A stretch of DNA of 7,672 nt from Anaerolineales bacterium UBA7227 (GTDB taxonomy: Bacteria; Chloroflexota; Anaerolineae; Anaerolineales; Villigracilaceae): positions 6,575 through 14,246 of the forward strand of contig DKTP01000151.1 of NCBI GenBank assembly GCA_002473085.1, read 5' to 3'. This document shows, in pieces, positions 1 to 6,104 of the stretch. Each line of letters begins with the position of its first letter. Position 1 is the first letter of the stretch. The notes beneath the pieces are model-generated. The model saw only the letters and a program-made list of their open reading frames with translations, was not told where the DNA came from and did no database searches. The position numbers and the translations under genes are program-made.

Positions 1-22
1 GACACTTGACACCTGACACCTG
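1..22. repeat. Heptamer tandem array (GACACYT units) before the mannosidase gene
   Basis: Three consecutive 7-bp units are visible: GACACTT at 1-7 and GACACCT at 8-14 and 15-21, followed by the first G of another unit. The array starts at the window edge, so it may continue upstream. It ends 11 bases before the GTG start of the alpha-mannosidase gene and therefore occupies the place where a ribosome binding site or promoter would normally lie. It shares the exact 7-bp period, but not the unit sequence, with three other arrays in the window. Confidence 0.7.
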
Positions 23-33
23 GAACCCGCCCC

Positions 34-2958
34 GTGAAAACCATCCACCTTGTCTCTCACACCCACTGGGACCGCGAATGGTATCGTACCTTTCAGCAGT
101 TCCGCCTGCGACTCGTCCATCTCGTGGACGGTCTCCTCGACATCCTCGCGGCCGACCGCGGCTACAAGCATTTCATGCTCGACGGGCAGACGATCGTCCT
201 CGACGACTACCTGCTCATGCGCCCCGAGGCCGAGTCCACGCTGACGCGTCTCATCCGCTCTGGACGAGCGCTGATCGGCCCCTGGCACATCCTCCCCGAC
301 ATGTTCCTCGTCAGCCCCGAAGCGCACATCCGCAACCTGCTGGCGGGCGACAGGAACGCGCGCCGCTTCGGGCCGAAGATGCCGATCGGCTACATGCCCG
401 ACTCGTTCGGTCACATCGGACAGATGCCGCAAATCCTGCGCGGCTTCGGCATTGACAACGCCTGTCTCTGGCGCGGACTCGACGACCAGCCGACCGAGTT
501 CTGGTGGCAATCCCCCGACGGGACGCGCGTCCTGATGCTCTACCTGCGCGACTCGTACAGCAACGGCGCGAGTCTCAACGCTGGCGATCCCGCGCAATTC
601 ACCGAGCAGATCAAACAGGCCGCCGATTCCCTCGCCCCTCATTCCGCCGCGCAAGACCTGCTCGTCATGTTCGGCACGGACCACATGGAGCCGCCGCGCG
701 GGACGAGCAAAGCCATCGAAGCCGCGAACAAAGGACTGGCGGATTATCGCGTTGTCCACTCAACGCTGCCCGCTTATCTAAAGGCCGTCCAATCACAAAT
801 CGCCAAGGGTAAATCCGAAATTCCCGTCGTCGTCGGGGAACTCCGCTCCTCGAAACGTTCCCATCTCCTGCCAGGCGTTTTGTCCACGCGCATGTGGATC
901 AAGCAACGCAATCACGCCTGCGAGAATCTGCTCGAAAAATACGCCGAGCCTTTCTCCACGTTTGCCAATATTATTTATCAACCCACGCCCAATTCATCCT
1001 TCATCCTTCATCCTTCATCCTTGCTCCGCCAGGCATGGATGCTGCTCCTGCAAAACCATCCGCACGACTCGATCTGCGGATGCTCGATAGACCAGGTCCA
1101 CGAAGAGATGCGTCCGCGCTTCGACCAGGTCGAACAGATCGGCGAGGAGATCACGCGGCAGAGTTTGGAGGCGTTGGCGGGTTCAGTCAAAACCAGTGAT
1201 CAATTTTCAGTAATCAGTTATCAGTCGGCGATTGTGGCGTTTAATCCGTTGTCGGCGACGCGCACGGACATTGCGTCGGCTGAGATTTCCCTGCCAGTTG
1301 GCGTCGCAGATTTCGAGATCGTGGACGAAGCGGGGAACGTCGTCCCGCGCCAATCCGCCAGCGGAAAAACGGCCGAACATCTCAACGTCCGCGTGAAGCG
1401 CGAGGAGTTGGGCGGGATGCTCGGCATGGTCCACGAGGGACGCGCGGGGAACCTCGCCGTCCAGGATGTCCGCTTCCAGCGCGACGGCGCGGTCCTGCGC
1501 GTGGAGGTCGTCGTCGCGGAAAACGCCAACCCGCGGCTGGACGCGTGGAACGAAAGCCTCCGCAAATTCCAGGAATTTCAGGAAGACGCGTCCATCGAGG
1601 AATTCCACATCCGCGCCCGCTCACCCGATTCCGCCAGCGTCACTTTCGCCGCGCGGGACGTCCCCGCGCTGGGATGGAAGACGTTTTACGTCCGTGCAAA
1701 GGAGAGCCTGCCCGAAGAGATCCACATCACGCCGCTCATGCGCCTGCTCGCGCCGCTGGCAAAACTTCCCTTCGCGCAGAGCCTGCTCGCCAATCTCACG
1801 CAGCCGAAAGCCAGGCCGCCCTACGTCATCGAGAACGAATTTCTCTCCGTCGAACTGACCCGCGATGCCGCCCTCACCGTCACCGACAAAACAACGGGAC
1901 GGGTTTACCGCGGCCTCAACCGCTTCGCGGACTCGGGCGACTGCGGCGACGAATACAACTTCTCCCCGCCTCCCTCCGACCTCGCAGCGGACTCCGCGAC
2001 CCTGCGCGGCGTGACGCTCGCGCGCGGCCCCGTCCAGCAGACCATGACCGCCGCGCTGGCGCTGACCGTCCCCGCCAGCCTGAGCGCGGATCGAAAGTCG
2101 CGCTCAAAAGAGACTGTGGAACTCCTCGTCACGACGACGGTCACGCTGACGACGGGCGTGCCGCGCGCGGACATCCACACCCGCGTCGACAACCGCGCCA
2201 AAGACCATCGCCTGCGCGTCTGCTTCCCCGCGCCGTTCCACACGGACGCCGCGAGCCACGACGGTCACTTCGAGATCGTCAAACGTCCCATCGGCGTCCC
2301 CGAATTCGACGACAGTTGGGCGGAGCAGCCGCGTCCCGAAACCCACCAGCGCTCGTTCACGTCAGTTTCGGACGGCCGCGACGCGTTGACCCTCGCGAAC
2401 CGCGGCCTGCCCGAGGTCGAAGTATTGGAAAGAAAATCTGGCGACGGAATCGAGATCGCCCTCACTCTCCTCCGCTGCGTCGGCTGGCTCTCGCGCGACG
2501 ATTTCTCCACGCGCAAGAACCACGCTGGGCCGTTCCTCGAGACGCCCAACGCGCAGATGCTCGGAGAGTGGGAATTCGATTATTCGGTCATTGTAGGAGA
2601 AAGCGGCAATTGGTCCTACCAGCAAGCCTGGAACTTCGACTCCCCCCTCCGCGCGGTCTCGACGGGCCTCCACGCGGGGACGCTTCCCGCCAGCGGGTCA
2701 TTCGTCCGCGTGGACAACGCCGCGTTCCTCCTCAGCGCGGTGAAAGAGGCGGAGGACGGCAGCGGCTGGATCGTCCGCGGCTGCAACCTCGGCGGCGAGG
2801 AGATCCAGGTCACGCTCGCGCCGTGGCGGAAGTTCGCGAAAGCCGAAAGGGTGAACATGGCCGAGGAAACAGTCGCCCGCCTCAAGGTCGGGAGAGGCGG
2901 CGAAGTCGCAGTCCACGCGCGGGGACACGAAGCGGTCACCGTCAAGTTTGTCGGGTAA
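34..2958 (+). CDS. GH38 alpha-mannosidase (possibly mannosylglycerate-hydrolase-like)
   Basis: The 974-residue protein is a retaining, metal-dependent glycoside hydrolase of family 38 that should release alpha-linked mannose. The N-terminal catalytic domain (about 4-300) opens with the metal motif HTHWDREW (9-16, with H11 and D13). The nucleophile region MPDSFGHIGQMP gives D123, and GTDHMEP lies at 214-220. The helical middle domain carries NHPHDSICGCSID (341-353), where H344 is the expected fourth metal ligand. The beta-rich C-terminal half begins at VAFNPLS (401-407) and contains DSGDCGDEYNFSPP (633-646), common in bacterial GH38 enzymes including the MngB type. No signal peptide is seen, so it is probably cytoplasmic. 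GTG at 34 is chosen because the catalytic motif starts eight residues later and an in-frame TGA lies at 7-9; no good ribosome binding site is visible. Two 7-bp repeat arrays lie inside the gene, at residues 320-330 and 387-398. The family is secure, but the exact substrate is not: no sugar transporter or glycerate gene is adjacent. Confidence 0.95.
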   Translation: MKTIHLVSHTHWDREWYRTFQQFRLRLVHLVDGLLDILAADRGYKHFMLDGQTIVLDDYLLMRPEAESTLTRLIRSGRALIGPWHILPDMFLVSPEAHIRNLLAGDRNARRFGPKMPIGYMPDSFGHIGQMPQILRGFGIDNACLWRGLDDQPTEFWWQSPDGTRVLMLYLRDSYSNGASLNAGDPAQFTEQIKQAADSLAPHSAAQDLLVMFGTDHMEPPRGTSKAIEAANKGLADYRVVHSTLPAYLKAVQSQIAKGKSEIPVVVGELRSSKRSHLLPGVLSTRMWIKQRNHACENLLEKYAEPFSTFANIIYQPTPNSSFILHPSSLLRQAWMLLLQNHPHDSICGCSIDQVHEEMRPRFDQVEQIGEEITRQSLEALAGSVKTSDQFSVISYQSAIVAFNPLSATRTDIASAEISLPVGVADFEIVDEAGNVVPRQSASGKTAEHLNVRVKREELGGMLGMVHEGRAGNLAVQDVRFQRDGAVLRVEVVVAENANPRLDAWNESLRKFQEFQEDASIEEFHIRARSPDSASVTFAARDVPALGWKTFYVRAKESLPEEIHITPLMRLLAPLAKLPFAQSLLANLTQPKARPPYVIENEFLSVELTRDAALTVTDKTTGRVYRGLNRFADSGDCGDEYNFSPPPSDLAADSATLRGVTLARGPVQQTMTAALALTVPASLSADRKSRSKETVELLVTTTVTLTTGVPRADIHTRVDNRAKDHRLRVCFPAPFHTDAASHDGHFEIVKRPIGVPEFDDSWAEQPRPETHQRSFTSVSDGRDALTLANRGLPEVEVLERKSGDGIEIALTLLRCVGWLSRDDFSTRKNHAGPFLETPNAQMLGEWEFDYSVIVGESGNWSYQQAWNFDSPLRAVSTGLHAGTLPASGSFVRVDNAAFLLSAVKEAEDGSGWIVRGCNLGGEEIQVTLAPWRKFAKAERVNMAEETVARLKVGRGGEVAVHARGHEAVTVKFVG
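993..1022. repeat. Perfect heptamer array (TTCATCC x4) inside the mannosidase gene
   Basis: Four identical TTCATCC units run from 993 to 1020, followed by TT. They are read in frame as part of the alpha-mannosidase, encoding S321 to L330 (SSFILHPSSL). They fall between the GH38 catalytic domain and the helical segment RQAWMLLLQNHPHD, where homologues known to me usually have only a short linker. Because 7 and 3 share no factor, this unit encodes the same cyclic heptapeptide in all three forward frames and contains no stop. The reverse strand quickly meets TGA. Confidence 0.9.
1194..1225. repeat. Degenerate heptamer array (CAGTNAT type) inside the mannosidase gene
   Basis: The units are CAGTGAT (1194-1200), CAATTTT (1201-1207), CAGTAAT (1208-1214) and CAGTTAT (1215-1221), followed by CAGT. 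The array is read in frame as T387 to S398 of the mannosidase, just before the beta-domain start VAFNPLS, so it sits in an interdomain linker. Only the frame in use is open: the other two forward frames and all three reverse frames hit TGA or TAA within the array. Its CAGTGAT unit is also the commonest type in the intergenic array at 4678-4736. Confidence 0.8.
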
Positions 2959-2962
2959 AAGC

Positions 2963-2995
2963 AGGCATCCGAAGTCATGGCGGCTTCGGATGCCT
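2963..2995. terminator. Bidirectional rho-independent terminator between convergent genes
   Basis: A perfect 12-bp stem pairs AGGCATCCGAAG (2963-2974) with CTTCGGATGCCT (2984-2995) around a 9-base loop. On the plus strand it is followed by a T run (2995-2998), and on the minus strand by GC then TTTT (from the AAAA at 2957-2960). It starts five bases after the mannosidase stop and ends eight bases before the radical SAM gene's stop on the opposite strand. It can therefore serve both convergent genes. Confidence 0.88.
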
Positions 2996-3002
2996 TTTCG
3001 CG

Positions 3003-3890
3003 TTACGGTTCCACCCCGTACATTTGATCGGGCGCGAGCAGCGCGGGGAAGCGGGCGCGCAGCGCCGTCCGCATTTCGTAGCACAGGTGACAGGCGTCGG
3101 CGTAGCGCGGCGCGTGGTCGAGGCCGTATTCCGTGACGAGCGCGGCTGGCCCGCCTGAGAGGAGCGGCCCGCAGATCGGATGCGAGTCGCCGTCGTATTG
3201 GGCGCAGATCTGGCGCAGCGGTTTTTCGAACAGGTTGCCGATGACGAGGCCCTGGCAGAGGTGGAGGTTGCCGAGCGGGTCCACGTGGACGCGGCCAGGG
3301 TCGCGCAGGTCTTCGTGCGGACATTCGGTGAACGTCTCCCACGGATGCAGCGCGGCGCGCCCGACAAGTTGGACGGCGCGGCCGCGGTACATGACCTGTC
3401 CCTCGTCCCGAAGCTGGCCGTGCGTTTCGGGCGCGTGACCTTCGGGCTGCGCGATGGAAATCAGCCCCGTCGGGATTCCCAGCCACTTGGCCGCGACCAG
3501 CGCGTTCTGCGGGCAATCGCCGAAACATTCGCCGCAGTGATATTCGTCGCCGCTCACGGTCAGGTCGTCAATGCGCCCCGCGAAGGGCTGGAGGTTTTCC
3601 ATGGCGTCAGCCACCGAGTTGGCCCAATACGCGTTGCTGACGATGCCCACCGAAAAGCCCATCTCCGAGGCGATGCGCGCGCCCTTTGCCAGGATGGCGT
3701 AATACAGGAACGGCTCGCCGCCCTCGAAATAAATGGAACGGACGCCCGCGTCCCTGGCCTGTTTGAGGATCTCCTCCACCTGCTCCAGCGTCAACGCGCC
3801 TTTTTGCCGCGGGCTGCCCCACACAAAGCAATGGGCGCACTCGTAGGTGCATTGCCAGGTCAAAAGGATGTGCAAACCTGAAAGTTTCAT
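3003..3890 (-). CDS. Radical SAM enzyme with SPASM-like cysteine-rich C-terminus
   Basis: The 295-residue protein carries the radical SAM cluster motif CTYECAHC (C14, C18, C21) in its first strand, followed by the SAM-binding FEGGEP (55-60). This indicates a [4Fe-4S] enzyme that cleaves S-adenosylmethionine to start radical chemistry. A second set of cysteines (C119, C122, C126, C190, C212, C229, C240, C267, C270) suggests one or two auxiliary iron-sulfur clusters. C190 with G207-x4-C212 and the closing C267-x2-C270 resemble a SPASM or twitch domain. The ATG at 3890 is preferred over an upstream in-frame candidate at 3947, because AAGGAG lies six bases before it and the protein then begins one strand ahead of the cluster motif. 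The gene stands alone; no peptide precursor or partner gene is adjacent. Substrate unknown: SPASM relatives modify peptides, activate sulfatases or act on small molecules. Confidence 0.9.
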   Translation of the reverse strand: MKLSGLHILLTWQCTYECAHCFVWGSPRQKGALTLEQVEEILKQARDAGVRSIYFEGGEPFLYYAILAKGARIASEMGFSVGIVSNAYWANSVADAMENLQPFAGRIDDLTVSGDEYHCGECFGDCPQNALVAAKWLGIPTGLISIAQPEGHAPETHGQLRDEGQVMYRGRAVQLVGRAALHPWETFTECPHEDLRDPGRVHVDPLGNLHLCQGLVIGNLFEKPLRQICAQYDGDSHPICGPLLSGGPAALVTEYGLDHAPRYADACHLCYEMRTALRARFPALLAPDQMYGVEP

Positions 3891-3896
3891 GGCGCG

Positions 3897-3902
3897 CTCC
3901 TT
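3897..3902 (-). promoter_or_regulatory. Ribosome binding site fixing the radical SAM start
   Basis: On the minus strand AAGGAG lies six bases upstream of the ATG at 3890-3888. It is a near-perfect Shine-Dalgarno site and supports the 295-residue protein over a 19-residue longer reading from 3947. Confidence 0.85.
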
Positions 3903-3963
3903 GTTTCTACCAATGTAGCAAAAAACGGACGATAAGTCACGGGTCAAATATCACCTTGCGGAC

Positions 3964-3969
3964 TATAAT
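3964..3969 (+). promoter_or_regulatory. Probable -10 box of the upp promoter
   Basis: A perfect TATAAT lies in the only AT-rich part of the divergent gap, about 75 bases before the upp start. At the expected distance upstream the best -35 candidate is GGGTCA (3941-3946, 17-base spacing), which matches TTGACA at only three positions. The promoter is therefore plausible but not strong by sequence. Transcription would begin near 3976 and give a leader of roughly 70 bases. No convincing promoter pair was found for the divergent radical SAM gene. Confidence 0.5.
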
Positions 3970-3983
3970 TAACTCACCTTATG

Positions 3984-4006
3984 CGCTCTCCCCCGTGAAG
4001 AGGGCG
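3984..4006 (+). promoter_or_regulatory. Hairpin in the upp leader
   Basis: CGCTCTC (3984-3990) can pair with GAGGGCG (4000-4006), with one G-U pair, around a 9-base loop. It would lie in the 5' leader downstream of the TATAAT box and about 28 bases before the upp ribosome binding site. Only three T residues follow, so it is not a standard terminator. No PyrR-binding consensus was recognised. Its role is unknown and it may be incidental. Confidence 0.35.
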
Positions 4007-4034
4007 TTTCCGAGGGAAATCACGTCCCCATTTC

Positions 4035-4040
4035 AGGAGG
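4035..4040 (+). promoter_or_regulatory. Ribosome binding site of upp
   Basis: AGGAGG, an ideal Shine-Dalgarno sequence, lies four bases before the ATG at 4045 and confirms the upp start. Confidence 0.85.
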
Positions 4041-4044
4041 CCGA

Positions 4045-4671
4045 ATGACAAACGTCTTTGAGTCCAAACACCCGCTGGTGGCCCACAAACTATCGCTCTT
4101 GCGCGACAAACATACCGACTCGAAGAGATTCCGCGAACTCGTCCGCGAGATCGCCGCGTTGCTGGCGTACGAAGCCACCGCGGACCTCCAAACGGTCCCG
4201 CGTGAACTCGAGACTCCGCTCGCCAAAATGACGGGCGCGCAGCTGAAAGAGACCATCGGCCTCGTCCCCGTCCTGCGCGCGGGACTGGGCATGGTCGAGG
4301 GCTTCTGGGAGTTGATGCCCAGCGCGGAAGTCTGGCACATCGGGCTGTACCGCGACGAGAAGACGCTCAAGCCCGTGCAGTATTACAACAAACTCCCCGT
4401 CGAGCCGACCGTCTCGGTTTGCATCATCCTGGACCCGATGCTGGCGACTGGCGGTTCGGCCACCGCCGCCGCCGAGGTGTTGAAGCATTGGGGCGTGAAA
4501 AAGATCAAATATGTGGGACTGATTGCCGCGCCCGAGGGGATCAAAGCCATGCAGACGGCGCATCCCGACATTGACATCCACATCGCCGCGATTGACGAAC
4601 GCCTGAACGAGCGCGCCTACATCGTCCCTGGGCTGGGCGACGCGGGCGACCGTCAGTTTGGGACGGGGTGA
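4045..4671 (+). CDS. upp: Uracil phosphoribosyltransferase
   Basis: This cytoplasmic pyrimidine-salvage enzyme converts uracil and PRPP to UMP and pyrophosphate. The 208-residue length is the normal size for the family. Diagnostic motifs are all present: [10 protein letters not shown] (74-83), the PRPP-binding loop [12 protein letters not shown] (128-139, with the acidic D130) and the uracil-binding C-terminal segment [16 protein letters not shown] (192-207). The start is fixed by an AGGAGG site four bases before the ATG. It is divergent from the radical SAM gene and followed 77 bases later by a pseudouridine synthase on the same strand, with a heptamer repeat array filling most of that gap. 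A TATAAT box and a leader hairpin lie upstream. No permease or other pyrimidine gene is adjacent. Sequence and motifs leave little doubt. Confidence 0.97.
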   Translation: MTNVFESKHPLVAHKLSLLRDKHTDSKRFRELVREIAALLAYEATADLQTVPRELETPLAKMTGAQLKETIGLVPVLRAGLGMVEGFWELMPSAEVWHIGLYRDEKTLKPVQYYNKLPVEPTVSVCIILDPMLATGGSATAAAEVLKHWGVKKIKYVGLIAAPEGIKAMQTAHPDIDIHIAAIDERLNERAYIVPGLGDAGDRQFGTG

Positions 4672-4677
4672 GGGAGT

Positions 4678-4736
4678 CAGTGATCAGTGAGCAGTGATCA
4701 GTGATCAGTGAGCAGTGGACAGTGAGCAGTGGACAG
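4678..4736. repeat. Intergenic heptamer array (CAGTGAT / CAGTGAG / CAGTGGA)
   Basis: Eight consecutive 7-bp units occupy 4678-4733: CAGTGAT, CAGTGAG, CAGTGAT, CAGTGAT, CAGTGAG, CAGTGGA, CAGTGAG, CAGTGGA, followed by CAG. The array starts six bases after the upp stop and ends 12 bases before the pseudouridine synthase ATG, so it forms nearly the whole spacer. The last bases of the array run into the likely ribosome binding site of the downstream gene. TGATCA palindromes occur at three unit junctions (4681, 4695, 4702). Confidence 0.92.
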
Positions 4737-4740
4737 GCGG
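4735..4740 (+). promoter_or_regulatory. Likely ribosome binding site of the pseudouridine synthase
   Basis: AGGCGG lies eight bases before the ATG at 4749, with its first two bases inside the end of the heptamer array. It is a modest Shine-Dalgarno match that supports the ATG at 4749 rather than a GTG inside the array. Confidence 0.5.
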
Positions 4741-4748
4741 ATGGCTTT

Positions 4749-5411
4749 ATGCATATTTTGCATCTTGACGAACAGATCATCGTCCTCGATAAACCTGCGG
4801 GGCTGCCCGTCCTGCCCGATGGCTGGGACAGAGCCGCGCCTTATCTCGTGAAGATGCTGGAAACCGAATACGGGAAAATCTGGATCGTCCACCGCCTCGA
4901 CAAATTCACCAGCGGGGTCGTCGTCTTCGCGCGGACGGCGGAGGCGCATCGCTCGCTCAGCCTCCAATTCGAGAAACATGAAGTGCAGAAGGTCTATCAC
5001 GCGCTCGTAGAGGGAAATCCCAAATGGGACGAGCGCACCGCGCGTCATCCCCTGCGCGCAAACGTGGGACACAAACATCGCACCGTGGTGGACAACCGCG
5101 CGGGCAAACCGTCCGTGACGCATTTCCGCGTCCTCGAGCGCTTCGACGGCTTCTGCCTGCTGGAGGCGGTCCCCGAAACGGGACGGACGCATCAGGTGCG
5201 CGTCCACGCCGCGGAGTTGGGACATCCGCTGCTGGGAGATTCTCTCTACGGCGCGTCCCCGCCCAGCGGACGCGGCCCGCGCCGCGCGCTCATCTCGCGT
5301 CCCGCGCTCCACGCGCGGTCGCTGGCGTTTACGCATCCCGCTGCTGGCGAGACTGTCGCCTTCGATGCAGAATATCCCGAAGACTTTGCTTCCGCGATGA
5401 AGAAACTCTAA
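4749..5411 (+). CDS. RluA-family pseudouridine synthase
   Basis: The enzyme isomerises specific uridines in structured RNA (rRNA or tRNA) to pseudouridine. The 220-residue protein carries the catalytic motif HRLDKFTSG (48-56), with D51 as the nucleophile. It also has the family's QKVYHALVEG (80-89), GRTHQVRVHA (145-154) and C-terminal LHARSLAFTHP (187-197). It lacks an N-terminal S4 RNA-binding domain and is about the size of E. coli RluA, so it is a single-domain member; the target uridine cannot be assigned. The ATG at 4749 is chosen because the usual N-terminal strand (HILHLDEQIIVLDKPAG) follows directly. A GTG at 4701, inside the repeat array, is in frame without a stop and could add 16 residues, but those would be repeat-encoded. 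The gene follows upp on the same strand and may be co-transcribed with it; it converges on the MBL-fold gene. Confidence 0.93.
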   Translation: MHILHLDEQIIVLDKPAGLPVLPDGWDRAAPYLVKMLETEYGKIWIVHRLDKFTSGVVVFARTAEAHRSLSLQFEKHEVQKVYHALVEGNPKWDERTARHPLRANVGHKHRTVVDNRAGKPSVTHFRVLERFDGFCLLEAVPETGRTHQVRVHAAELGHPLLGDSLYGASPPSGRGPRRALISRPALHARSLAFTHPAAGETVAFDAEYPEDFASAMKKL

Positions 5412-5414
5412 TCC

Positions 5415-5444
5415 CGTCATTGCGTCGCTCCGCTCGCAATGACG
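5415..5444. terminator. Palindrome between convergent genes: terminator-like or dispersed repeat
   Basis: CGTCATTGCG (5415-5424) and CGCAATGACG (5435-5444) form perfect 10-bp arms around a 10-base loop. The element lies three bases after the stop of the plus-strand pseudouridine synthase and nine bases before the stop codon of the minus-strand MBL-fold gene, the usual place for a shared terminator. It lacks a T run on either side, so classical intrinsic termination is uncertain. Its core resembles palindromic CGTCATTGCG elements repeated in many bacterial genomes (from memory), so it may be a dispersed repeat. Confidence 0.6.
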
Positions 5445-5453
5445 AGACGGCGC

Positions 5454-6089
5454 TCACGCGCTCACAAAGGGGTTGAAGCGTTTCTCTTTTCCCACCGTTG
5501 TTTCCTCCCCATGTCCCGAAAGCAGGCGCGTCTCGTCGGGGAGGGTGTAAATCTGTTCGCGAATGCTTTTTTCGAGGGTGTCCCAATCGCCGCCGGGCAG
5601 GTCGGTGCGGCCGACCGAACCCGCGAAGATCAAGTCTCCGCAGAAACAAACGTTGGCGTCAGCGCAGTACAACACGCAGTGGCCGGGCGTATGTCCCGGG
5701 GTGTAGCGGACCTCGAAACGGGATCCGCCCAAACGTAGGATTTGACCGTGCGTGAAGTCAATCGCGGGTTCGGGACCGGGGTCAATCTTAAAGCCGAAGT
5801 AGGCGCCGCCTCCGCCCGCGCGCCACAGCACGTGGTCGCTGGGATGGAGGGCGACGAGCGGCAGGGGATTGAGCGCGTCGGCGATTTCGGCCGCGCCGCC
5901 GATGTGGTCGAAGTGGGCGTGCGTGTACCAGAGATGGGCGATACGCCAGCCGCGCGCCTGCGCCGCGGACAGGATCCGCCTCCCGTCCCAGGCGGGGTCA
6001 ATGACGGCCGCGTCCCGCGTATCGGGATCGGCGACCAGATAGGCGTTGGTCTGCGCGGGGCCGAGGGTGAAAGAGACAATTTCCAGCAT
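5454..6089 (-). CDS. Metallo-beta-lactamase-fold hydrolase, glyoxalase-II-like
   Basis: This 211-residue cytoplasmic protein has the complete metal-binding set of the glyoxalase II branch of the MBL fold. THAHFDHIGG gives H57, H59, D61 and H62; PGHTPGH gives H133; FCGDLIF gives the bridging D152; and LSGHGEETTVG gives H193. The segment GSVGRTDLPGGD (157-168) is typical of short YcbL-type proteins, which lack the C-terminal substrate-binding helices of classical glyoxalase II. It probably hydrolyses a thioester or similar ester; the substrate is not evident. The ATG at 6089 is supported by AGGAT about six bases upstream. The gene is last in a minus-strand operon, 15 bases after the MFS transporter stop, and ends near a palindrome shared with the convergent pseudouridine synthase. 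No rhodanese or persulfide dioxygenase fusion is present. Confidence 0.92.
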   Translation of the reverse strand: MLEIVSFTLGPAQTNAYLVADPDTRDAAVIDPAWDGRRILSAAQARGWRIAHLWYTHAHFDHIGGAAEIADALNPLPLVALHPSDHVLWRAGGGGAYFGFKIDPGPEPAIDFTHGQILRLGGSRFEVRYTPGHTPGHCVLYCADANVCFCGDLIFAGSVGRTDLPGGDWDTLEKSIREQIYTLPDETRLLSGHGEETTVGKEKRFNPFVSA

Positions 6090-6095
6090 GGCTAA

Positions 6096-6100
6096 ATCCT
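6096..6100 (-). promoter_or_regulatory. Ribosome binding site of the MBL-fold gene
   Basis: AGGAT on the minus strand lies six bases before the ATG at 6089, within the 15-base gap after the MFS stop codon. It supports translation as the last gene of an operon. Confidence 0.6.
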
Positions 6101-6104
6101 GTGT

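Noticed and set aside
1545..3158. Long plus-strand reading frame (537 codons) overlapping the mannosidase gene
   Set aside because: It is an out-of-frame shadow of a GC-rich gene: arginine- and proline-rich, with no recognisable motif, and it runs through the terminator hairpin. The GH38 frame explains the region.
3180..3881. 233-codon open frame antisense to the radical SAM gene
   Set aside because: It lies wholly inside a gene with clear motifs on the other strand, has no good ribosome binding site noticed and no family resemblance.
3890..3947. 19-residue N-terminal extension of the radical SAM protein
   Set aside because: A strong AAGGAG site lies just before the ATG at 3890, and the extension has no conserved character.
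3948..4044. Search for a small precursor-peptide gene next to the radical SAM enzyme
   Set aside because: No short open frame with a start, ribosome binding site and core-peptide-like sequence was seen in this gap or in 2959-3002.
4678..4736. Tandem array considered as a CRISPR array or an iteron-type origin
   Set aside because: Units are 7 bp with no spacers, so it is not CRISPR. No replication initiator gene or DnaA boxes are nearby, and similar heptamer arrays occur inside a gene.
4698..5420. 240-codon open frame antisense to the pseudouridine synthase
   Set aside because: It mirrors a gene with all family motifs, and its C-terminal end is encoded by the heptamer array.
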